Below, piece by piece: positions 14,866-19,653 of a DNA stretch of 19,653 nucleotides. Positions within the stretch are counted from its first letter, which is position 1. Every line of letters starts with the position of its first letter. This stretch comes from Thermoplasmata archaeon (GTDB lineage Archaea; Thermoplasmatota; E2; UBA202; DSCA01): contig VBQP01000034.1 in NCBI GenBank assembly GCA_008297795.1, positions 1-19,653 on the forward strand, read 5' to 3'. Position numbers and translations under genes: made by a program. The notes under the pieces were generated by a model. It was not told the DNA's origin, did not search any database, and saw only the letters and a program-made list of their open reading frames with translations.

Positions 14866-15504
14866 TTATTTCCTCCTCGCCTTTCCAAACAACTTAACCA
14901 TTACCTCATACAGCATTTCTATGTTGTAGCCTGTCAGCGCAGAGATGGGCACCACGTCATGCTGGGGGAATGCCGATTTTATGGTGGCAGGCGTTGAGCC
15001 GTCCAGGTCAATCTTATTTGCTGCAATCAGCACAGGCAGGTCCCTTGCTTCCAGATTCCCTATTATGGTCACGTTTACCTGGGTGAAAGGATTTTTCGTG
15101 CTGTCCATCAGGAGGATAACGCCATCCACATTATCAAGCCATCTTATTGCCTCTATGACCCCCTCTGTTGCCTCCTTCGCCCTCCTTCTTGAATCCTCCT
15201 CGTTCAAACCGTGTTCCATAAACTCGTGGAAATCCACTTTCGTTGCTATTCCCGGTGTATCTATTATATCTATGGTGAGGGAAGAATTTCCATTTTTTAT
15301 TACCACGTTATCTTTCTTCTGCGCTCTTCTTGTCTCATGAGGAATTTCAGAAACAGAGCCGACGACATCGCCACTCCAGTCTCTTGCTATCCTGTTAGCA
15401 AGCGTGGTTTTGCCTGCATTTGGCGGACCATATATCCCTATTCTTACATGCTTCTTCCCAAAAATGGATTGAAGCGCAGCTTTGAGTTTTCCGAGCAGTC
15501 CCAT
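14866..15504 (-). CDS. Era-like small GTPase of the DUF2073/Zn-ribbon cluster
   Basis: A 212-residue TRAFAC-class GTPase with P-loop GPPNAGKT (26-33), a threonine-poor switch I region (SVSEIPHETRRAQ), DTPGI (82-86), NKID (163-166) and a G5-like PISALTG. It lacks the KH domain of Era, so it is not Era itself; it is the stand-alone archaeal Era-like GTPase found with DUF2073 and the OapC-like Zn ribbon. The start at ATG 15504 has GAGGAGAT just upstream; ten extra residues from 15534 would cover the promoter and leader region. A TATA-like ATTTAAATAA at about 15534-15545 fits a transcript start near 15515. First gene of the three-gene operon. Client and cellular role unknown. Confidence 0.88.
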   Translation of the reverse strand: MGLLGKLKAALQSIFGKKHVRIGIYGPPNAGKTTLANRIARDWSGDVVGSVSEIPHETRRAQKKDNVVIKNGNSSLTIDIIDTPGIATKVDFHEFMEHGLNEEDSRRRAKEATEGVIEAIRWLDNVDGVILLMDSTKNPFTQVNVTIIGNLEARDLPVLIAANKIDLDGSTPATIKSAFPQHDVVPISALTGYNIEMLYEVMVKLFGKARRK

Positions 15505-15755
15505 CCTTATCTCCTCATATACATGGAATTGCATTTATTTAAATTTTGTTAAAAAGAACCCTGGAACCCCTTTCTTTTCAAAAAAGAAAGTGGTTTCATC
15601 CCCAAAGAAAACACCTGATTAAGTTACTGAGAAATTCTTTTTAGTTTCTTTACGGTGAAGCGCCTTCTTTTCCCGAGGCTTTTCTTTTTAAGAAAAGGCT
15701 CCAAGAAAGCGATATGTTTAAAAAACATGGTATGCTACTGTTTTGAGGTGATACG
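15505..15755. other. Intergenic stretch between divergent genes with two hairpins
   Basis: This 251-base gap contains the promoter of the GTPase operon (TATA-like at 15534-15545, minus strand), a possible MITE-like element (15558-15712), and the promoter of the small zinc-ribbon gene (TTTAAAAAAC at 15717-15726 and GAGGTGAT at 15745-15752, plus strand). I see no protein gene in it. Confidence 0.6.
15558..15712. repeat. Candidate MITE-like element with hairpin ends
   Basis: Two hairpins about 65 bases apart look like inverted copies of one another. The left one (15565-15595) has stem AACC-C-CTTTCTTTT, loop CAA, and AAAAGAAAG-T-GGTT. The right one (15661-15711) has GAG-G-CTTTTCTT, loop TTT, AAGAAAAG-G-CTC, with an outer extension CGC/TTCTT pairing with AAGAA/GCG. 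The reverse complement of the right end (CTTGGAGCCTTTTCTT) resembles the left end (CTGGAACCCCTTTCTTTT). No transposase or clear target duplication is seen. Confidence 0.4.
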
Positions 15756-15881
15756 ATAGGAAATATATTTCCGCCCTGCCCAAAGTGCGGCGAAGGATGG
15801 CTGGTTCCATTCTCATTCAAAAACGATGTTTTTGAGAAATGGAAATGCACCAAGTGTGGGTACACTCTTGAGAAGAGATAG
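15756..15881 (+). CDS. Small zinc-ribbon protein with non-standard start
   Basis: A 41-codon frame encodes IGNIFPPCPKCGEGWLVPF followed by a charged turn and WKCTKCGYTLEKR, then TAG. The two CPKCG/CTKCG knuckles (C8, C11, C31, C34) are a classic zinc ribbon and fill the whole protein, so the frame is very likely real. No ATG, GTG or TTG exists between the upstream in-frame TGA (15744) and the first cysteine; the best start is ATA 15756, or ACG 15753. GAGGTGAT (about 15745-15752) is correctly spaced for these, and a TATA-like TTTAAAAAAC lies at 15717-15726. A single-base sequencing error turning ATG into ATA is the simplest explanation; a true ATA start is the other. Function unknown, possibly nucleic-acid binding. 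Confidence 0.65.
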   Translation: MGNIFPPCPKCGEGWLVPFSFKNDVFEKWKCTKCGYTLEKR

Positions 15882-15898
15882 ATAAACAAACGCCTAAA

Positions 15899-15908
15899 TT
15901 TTTATACC
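15899..15908 (+). promoter_or_regulatory. TATA box for tRNA-Met
   Basis: TTTTTATACC is centred about 26 bases before the first base of the tRNA at 15930. Confidence 0.65.
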
Positions 15909-15929
15909 CTCCGCCAATTCTAAAAGCAG

Positions 15930-16030
15930 GCCGGGGTGGCTCAGCCTGGTTGGAGCGCCTGACTCATAAGCACAGCTCAAGGGTTCGCTGGGAAATCAGG
16001 AGGTCGCGGGTTCGAACCCCGCCCCCGGCA
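15930..16030 (+). tRNA. tRNA-Met (CAU, elongator) with 26-nt intron
   Basis: Acceptor GCCGGGG (15930-15936) pairs with CCCCGGC (16023-16029), discriminator A at 16030, no encoded CCA. T arm GCGGG-TTCGAAC-CCCGC. The anticodon stem CCTGA/TCAGG encloses CTCATA then A, with anticodon CAU at 15965-15967. A 26-nt intron (15969-15994) interrupts after position 37. Its bulge-helix-bulge is visible: CCTGA/TCAGG, 3-nt bulge AAA, 4-bp CTCA/TGGG helix, 3-nt bulge TAA. The body sequence is of the archaeal elongator type and lacks the initiator start. Confidence 0.95.
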
Positions 16031-16050
16031 CTATAGGAATCACAAAATTA

Positions 16051-16058
16051 TTAAATAC
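16051..16058 (+). promoter_or_regulatory. TATA box for tRNA-Thr
   Basis: TTAAATAC, within ATTATTAAATACAG, is 23-30 bases before the tRNA at 16081, so the two tRNAs may be separately transcribed. Confidence 0.5.
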
Positions 16059-16080
16059 AGCCCTAAATATTCTGATTGCA

Positions 16081-16152
16081 GCCGCCTTGGCTTAGAGGCA
16101 TAGCGATTCCTTGGTAAGGAATAGGTCCCGGGTTCGATTCCCGGAGGCGGCT
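16081..16152 (+). tRNA. tRNA-Thr (GGU)
   Basis: Acceptor GCCGCCT (16081-16087) pairs with AGGCGGC (16145-16151), discriminator T at 16152 as usual for archaeal tRNA-Thr. Anticodon arm ATTCC-TTGGTAA-GGAAT gives anticodon GGU. T arm CCCGG-GTTCGAT-TCCCGG region is normal. No intron and no encoded CCA. Confidence 0.95.
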
Positions 16153-16165
16153 TTAGGCGGCTTTA
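16146..16165. repeat. 10-bp tandem duplication of tRNA-Thr 3' end
   Basis: GGCGGCTTTA occurs twice in direct tandem. The first copy contains the end of the tRNA-Thr acceptor stem. It may be replication slippage or a leftover of integration at the tRNA 3' end; too short to tell. Confidence 0.7.
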
Positions 16166-16194
16166 GATATTATTTCACTAAAAGTGTTGGGCTT

Positions 16195-17556
16195 TCATCT
16201 CAGATTGAACAGGTAGGCATCCATCTGGGCATATGCAGTGGCACCGCTGACTGAAACTTCAGCCACAATTTTATGTTTTCCTGTTGAGGGTGCATCAAAA
16301 TCCCATATATATGGTGGTGCACTGTCAGAATACATGTTTCTTCCATCGAGATAGAAATTCACAGTTGCATTCTCATTGGTGGATATCTCAAAGGGCATTT
16401 CTCCTATTATCGTGTTCCCCCATGGTGCAGGCATTATGTATCTTCCATTTACATACAGGGCAGGGTGCCATACATTTGGCTTTACCATAAATATTTCTGC
16501 ATCATTTATCGGCGGAAGTTCATCATCGGGAACGCCTGCAGCCCATGCAACGGCACGCCTAAGCATCCACCAGTTATAAGACCAGTCAACTTCCTCTCCA
16601 TCAACCCATCTGTAAAGATAATCCTCTCTGAACAGTGTGTATTTTGACCGCCCCAAAAATTCCTCAACATGCCCTCCTAGTACTGTCCTTTCCTCGGGGT
16701 GGGGACCAAACAAGGCAACTCTTCCCTTCCCGTAGGTTGTTGCAATTGCCGCATATTCTCCCTTTAAATCTGTTGTAACCGGTCCTTCTATCTGCCATTC
16801 TCCTCCAACCTTTTTCCAGAAATGAATCGGCGCCTTTTCGCTGATTTCCTCAGCATAAATGGCGATTGGCACAACTTCTCCGAGAAGCGGGTCTGTTTTA
16901 TCTGCAAGGTACATTCCGGGCCCGCCTTCATATCTTATTATGCGCGGGTTATCCGGACTTACATTGAGTATGGGATGGTCAGTAATCTCGCATGCAATGG
17001 GCACACCCCCTTCAAGCCCTGAAGACTTGTAAAGGTATTGCCACTCCTGTTCCTGATCATCATTCACATATACGTTTGCAATGCCAAGAACACCTGCATC
17101 TATTATCCTGTCAATAACGCTTGAGGGATGCAGCATGCCCTGTGAAGCCTCGTTTGCGCCGCCGCAGATGCCCACATAGCCGCCGCCGTCTGCAACAAAC
17201 TCCCTCACATTATTTTTCCATCTGACGTCTATTCCGTGGATATATTGACGTGCGCTTGCTCCTATAACAAATACGTCATAGTTCTCTGTATTCAGTGCAT
17301 TTGCCCCTCTTCCTTTTGCCCCCTTCATGTTTATCTCCGAGACGTTGAACTGATAGCGTATGCCGTCTATCGTCCATCCGTATTGCAGGGCATATTCGAG
17401 AACCTTTATTGCAGGAACTATGGATGGATAAACTGCAACGTTTATGTAAACCGTGTTCTGTGTCCTGCTTTCAGAGGATTGAAATGATGGCGCTAAAAGG
17501 ATTGATATGATGACTGCAAAAGACAGGAACCGTGCAACCTGCTGCATTCTTCTCAT
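16195..17556 (-). CDS. Secreted BPL_N-type (GATase1-like) protein with Ig-like C-terminus
   Basis: The 453-residue protein begins MRRMQQVARFLSFAVIISIL, a typical Sec signal peptide, ending near SSESR. The main domain (about 35-300) resembles the BPL_N family, a class I glutamine-amidotransferase-like fold. It has the nucleophile-elbow motif GGGYVGICGGANEAS (C131), the preceding NYDVFVIGASARQYI, and later GKGRVALFGPHPE, where a catalytic-type His (in GPHPE) sits. The last 90 residues look like an Ig-like beta domain (NENATVNFYLDGRNMY, then GKHKIVAEVSVSG). Substrate unknown. The ATG at 17556 lies about 25 bases after a TATA box (17574-17584, minus strand), so the leaderless start is preferred over 17613. 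Divergent from the acetate transporter and next to the tRNA pair. Confidence 0.83.
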   Translation of the reverse strand: MRRMQQVARFLSFAVIISILLAPSFQSSESRTQNTVYINVAVYPSIVPAIKVLEYALQYGWTIDGIRYQFNVSEINMKGAKGRGANALNTENYDVFVIGASARQYIHGIDVRWKNNVREFVADGGGYVGICGGANEASQGMLHPSSVIDRIIDAGVLGIANVYVNDDQEQEWQYLYKSSGLEGGVPIACEITDHPILNVSPDNPRIIRYEGGPGMYLADKTDPLLGEVVPIAIYAEEISEKAPIHFWKKVGGEWQIEGPVTTDLKGEYAAIATTYGKGRVALFGPHPEERTVLGGHVEEFLGRSKYTLFREDYLYRWVDGEEVDWSYNWWMLRRAVAWAAGVPDDELPPINDAEIFMVKPNVWHPALYVNGRYIMPAPWGNTIIGEMPFEISTNENATVNFYLDGRNMYSDSAPPYIWDFDAPSTGKHKIVAEVSVSGATAYAQMDAYLFNLR

Positions 17557-17573
17557 GAATCGTTCAATGACAT

Positions 17574-17584
17574 CATATATAAAT
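17574..17584 (-). promoter_or_regulatory. TATA box for secreted BPL_N-type gene
   Basis: The minus strand reads CTATTTATATATG, centred about 24 bases before ATG 17556; this decides the start in favour of the shorter protein, because the longer form from 17613 would contain the promoter. Confidence 0.65.
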
Positions 17585-17622
17585 AGGTAACGGGGACTGA
17601 GGCTGTGGAACAAACCAAAAAC

Positions 17623-17630
17623 AAATTATA
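17623..17630 (+). promoter_or_regulatory. TATA box for acetate transporter
   Basis: AAATTATA, centred about 25 bases before the ATG at 17652, gives a leaderless transcript. Confidence 0.6.
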
Positions 17631-17651
17631 TGTGATTTACATACCCACTCT

Positions 17652-18215
17652 ATGAAAATCGCAAATCCGGCACCACTGGGACTGATGGGTTTTGGAATGA
17701 CGACCGTGTTGTTGAACATACACAACACAAACCCCGATAAATTCCCTCTCGGCTCAATGATTCTTGCAATGGGGATATTTTATGGGGGCATGGCACAGAT
17801 TTTTGCAGGCGTAATGGAATATAGAAACGGGAACACTTTTGGAACAACCGCCTTTACTTCATATGGTCTGTTCTGGCTATCACTTGTTGCGCTTCTCATA
17901 CTCCCGGATATTGTCGGAGTTGAAAAACCTGTTCCCGCATTCATGGGATGGTATTTCTTCATGTGGGGTTTCTTCACCATGATGATGTTTGTGGGAACGT
18001 TGAAAGCAAATACTGGTTTGCAGGTAATATTCTTCACGCTTTTCGTGCTTTTCTATCTGCTGGCAATGAAGGAATGGGGCTGGGTAAGCGGAGGATGGAT
18101 AGGCATTGAGGGTATTTTATGCGGTCTGAGCGCAGTATACGTCGCAATGGCGGAAGTAATCAATGAATCGCTCGGGAAGGTCATTCTCCCCCTGGGAAAG
18201 CCGCTTGTGAAATAA
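17652..18215 (+). CDS. satP: Acetate transporter, GPR1/FUN34/SatP family
   Basis: The 187-residue membrane protein carries the family signature NPAPLGLMGFGMTT at residues 5-18 and six hydrophobic segments (about 7-22, 33-54, 66-86, 95-117, 124-141, 148-168). Known members (SatP/YaaH in E. coli, AceP in Methanosarcina) move acetate, and some also succinate, across the cytoplasmic membrane. The family forms hexameric channels in crystal structures. Full length for an archaeal member. The ATG at 17652 has no Shine-Dalgarno but a well-placed TATA box. It is convergent with thioredoxin, with 11 bases between stops. It implies that the cell takes up or excretes acetate, but no acetate-metabolism gene is in the window. 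Confidence 0.93.
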   Translation: MKIANPAPLGLMGFGMTTVLLNIHNTNPDKFPLGSMILAMGIFYGGMAQIFAGVMEYRNGNTFGTTAFTSYGLFWLSLVALLILPDIVGVEKPVPAFMGWYFFMWGFFTMMMFVGTLKANTGLQVIFFTLFVLFYLLAMKEWGWVSGGWIGIEGILCGLSAVYVAMAEVINESLGKVILPLGKPLVK

Positions 18216-18226
18216 AAACCCTGCAA

Positions 18227-18538
18227 TTACATATGCCTTAGAAGCCTTTCCTTGAGAGCATCCTTGGCAATAACCCCGATGACCATATCAACAGTCTCCC
18301 CTCCTTTGAATATCATAAGTGTGGGTATGCTCATTATGCCGAACATACTTGCTATCTCCTGATTTTCATCGACGTTGACCTTTGCGAATCTCACATCGGG
18401 CATTTCCTTCTCAAGTTCCTCTATTATCGGCGCTATCAGAAGACATGGGGAGCACCAGGGAGCCCAGAAATCAACAAGAACAATATCATTTCTGCTTACA
18501 AAATCACGGAAATTATTTGTTGTTAACTCTATTGCCAT
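18227..18538 (-). CDS. trxA: Thioredoxin
   Basis: A 103-residue single-domain thioredoxin with active site WCSPC (C29, C32) in VDFWAPWCSPC and the cis-proline in MSIPTLMIF (P72). The usual WCGPCK is replaced by WCSPCL, a variant that may shift redox potential. It is a cytoplasmic thiol-disulfide reductant; no thioredoxin reductase is in the window. The ATG at 18538 has GGTGA about four bases upstream, and a TATA-like ATATATATG at about 18567-18575 gives a very short leader. It is divergent from the DUF89 gene. Confidence 0.95.
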   Translation of the reverse strand: MAIELTTNNFRDFVSRNDIVLVDFWAPWCSPCLLIAPIIEELEKEMPDVRFAKVNVDENQEIASMFGIMSIPTLMIFKGGETVDMVIGVIAKDALKERLLRHM

Positions 18539-18590
18539 TCATTCACCAAAAGTGGATACATACAACATATATATTACCTGTGCTGAAAAC

Positions 18591-18599
18591 AATTTATAC
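18591..18599 (+). promoter_or_regulatory. TATA box for DUF89 gene
   Basis: AATTTATAC, centred about 25 bases before the ATG at 18620; leaderless arrangement. Confidence 0.6.
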
Positions 18600-18619
18600 T
18601 CTCTCTTATTTCCAGCCAC

Positions 18620-19486
18620 ATGAAAATGAAACCCCGCTGTGTCCCATGCCTTCTGAACCGTGTTATTTTTGAGATGGAACTTGTGGGTGCTTCATCAAAA
18701 AGGCAGGAAGAAATCATAAAAAAATGTGCAGATATCCTTATTAAAAACTACACAAGCGAAAAAAGTTCGGCACAGATTGCAACAATTGTGCATAAAACTG
18801 CCTATAACATGCTGGGCAATGATGACCCTTACAGGGAACTTAAAGAGAAAAGCAATAAGGTAGCAAAAAATATTTTGCCCAAGGCGGAGCAGTATGTGGA
18901 GAGAAGCACTGATAGGTTGGAAGGGGCAGTGATGTGCTCCATAATCGGCAATTCAATTGATTTTGGAATTGCGGGCAGCATTTCATCTCCGGATAAACTT
19001 GAAAAGGAGTTTGACAGCGAGATGGAGAGAGGTCTGCAGCATAATGACCTTGAGAAAATGAAGAAATATCTTAAAGGAGATGTGCTGTACTTTACGGACA
19101 ATTGCGGGGAAATCGTATTTGACAGACTCGTATGCAGGGAGTTGAAAAAATACGGCGTGCATCTCACCCTTGTGGTAAAAGGCGCTCCTGTACTCACAGA
19201 TGCAACATATGAAGATGCTATCTCTCTGAACTTCTCGGATGTTGTTGACGAGATAGTGACAACCGAAAAATTTGCAGTGGGTATTGATTTTGACAGAATA
19301 TCAGAGAAATTGAAAAATAAAATCAGGAATGCATCTCTCATAATATGCAAGGGCATGGCAAATTATGAAGCGTTTTCAGAAACCCGGTATAAACCCATAG
19401 TATATTTTCTGAAAGTCAAATGCAAAAGCATTGCGGAGGATATGGAAATGCCCCTCGGGGCAAATGTCGTTAAGTTGTACGAGTAA
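18620..19486 (+). CDS. DUF89 (damage-control phosphatase-like) protein
   Basis: The 288-residue protein matches archaeal DUF89. It begins with a CVPC motif (C7, C10: MKMKPRCVPCLLNR), has a helical N-terminal half, and then the metal site VLYFTDNCGEIVFDRL (about 154-169) with the Asp/Asn pair conserved in the family. Further segments are VVKGAPVLTDAT and LIICKGMANYEAFSE. DUF89 proteins are metal-dependent phosphatases that remove phosphate from harmful sugar phosphates and related by-products; archaeal substrates are not settled. With nnr in the same window it fits a metabolite-repair role, but the genes are far apart. Leaderless start at 18620; divergent from trxA. It ends exactly where the minus-strand edge gene ends. 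Confidence 0.9.
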   Translation: MKMKPRCVPCLLNRVIFEMELVGASSKRQEEIIKKCADILIKNYTSEKSSAQIATIVHKTAYNMLGNDDPYRELKEKSNKVAKNILPKAEQYVERSTDRLEGAVMCSIIGNSIDFGIAGSISSPDKLEKEFDSEMERGLQHNDLEKMKKYLKGDVLYFTDNCGEIVFDRLVCRELKKYGVHLTLVVKGAPVLTDATYEDAISLNFSDVVDEIVTTEKFAVGIDFDRISEKLKNKIRNASLIICKGMANYEAFSETRYKPIVYFLKVKCKSIAEDMEMPLGANVVKLYE

Positions 19487-19653
19487 TCACTCTCTCCATT
19501 CTCCTGTTTGCAGGTATTCATCTATTGCTTCTGCAGTTTCCATTATCTATAAGACAAAAGGTAGATTTTCTTCGATAGCAACCTTTCTTTTTCTTACACT
19601 ATTCACCTTCAGTTCCATGTTGAAATCATTTATTATCGTACCATCCTTCTCCG
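19487..19653 (-). pseudogene. Partial reading frame at window edge with in-frame TAG
   Basis: On the minus strand one frame runs from the right edge (about 19651): EKDGTIINDFNMELKVNSVR, then KRKVAIEENLPFVL, then TAG at 19547-19549. The same frame continues IMETAEAIDEYLQTGEWRE to TGA at 19487-19489. Both parts read like real protein (charged, helix-forming), so this is probably the 3' end of a gene interrupted by a stop, the gene ending at TAG with chance coding-like sequence after it, or a sequence error. I do not recognise the protein; too little is in the window to name it. Confidence 0.4.

Noticed and set aside
15565..15711. Hairpins as transcription terminators
   Set aside because: They lie between two divergent genes, upstream of both, where no transcript should end.
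15650..15889. Minus-strand frame of 79 codons opposite the zinc ribbon
   Set aside because: It is the complement of the zinc-ribbon frame and the hairpin; it has no ribosome-binding site and no recognisable motif.
1..19653. CRISPR arrays, insertion-sequence transposases or a defence island
   Set aside because: No regularly spaced repeats, transposase motifs or known defence-protein domains were seen on either strand.

Overview
The window looks like a euryarchaeal chromosome segment. It carries the small subunit of the archaeal D-family DNA polymerase, an archaeal SRP (7S) RNA, an archaeal-type NAC protein, a tRNA-Met with a bulge-helix-bulge intron, an archaeal His-type Thi4, and many TATA boxes about 25 bases upstream of start codons (leaderless genes). 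A Thermoplasmatota-like lineage is a guess; no rRNA is present to test it.

Region 1 (1-4569) reads clearly more AT-rich by eye than the rest. It holds a tight plus-strand operon hflX - DUF357 - hypB-like - TraB-like, convergent with a radical SAM gene. A perfect 25-bp inverted repeat brackets it: one arm is the first 25 bases of the window, the other is the 3' end of the DNA polymerase gene. This is an inversion/rearrangement boundary or an assembly junction.

Region 2 (4539-6341) is the DP1 gene with the SRP RNA directly upstream. Folding places helix 1 of the SRP RNA over the longest possible DP1 start, so DP1 most likely begins at the ATG at 6008.

Region 3 (6373-13163) holds housekeeping and salvage genes: two small membrane proteins, a PhzF-like isomerase, an HTH regulator, a bifunctional NAD(P)HX repair enzyme, NAC, a RimI-like acetyltransferase, a 5'-deoxyadenosine/SAH deaminase in an operon with an unrecognised anchored protein, and an MBL-fold hydrolase.

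Region 4 (13254-15881) has thi4, a three-gene cluster (Era-like GTPase, DUF2073/OapB-like, Zn-ribbon OapC-like), a non-coding stretch with two related hairpins (a MITE-like candidate), and a 41-residue zinc ribbon with no normal start codon.

Region 5 (15930-19653) has tRNA-Met(CAU, intron), tRNA-Thr(GGU), a secreted BPL_N-type amidotransferase-like protein, a SatP/YaaH acetate transporter, thioredoxin, a DUF89 protein, and a cut-off reading frame with an in-frame TAG at the right edge. Metabolite repair and salvage is a recurring theme (Nnr, DUF89, deoxyadenosine/SAH deaminase, possibly PhzF), but most genes are ordinary archaeal core genes. I found no CRISPR array, transposase or convincing new defence system.
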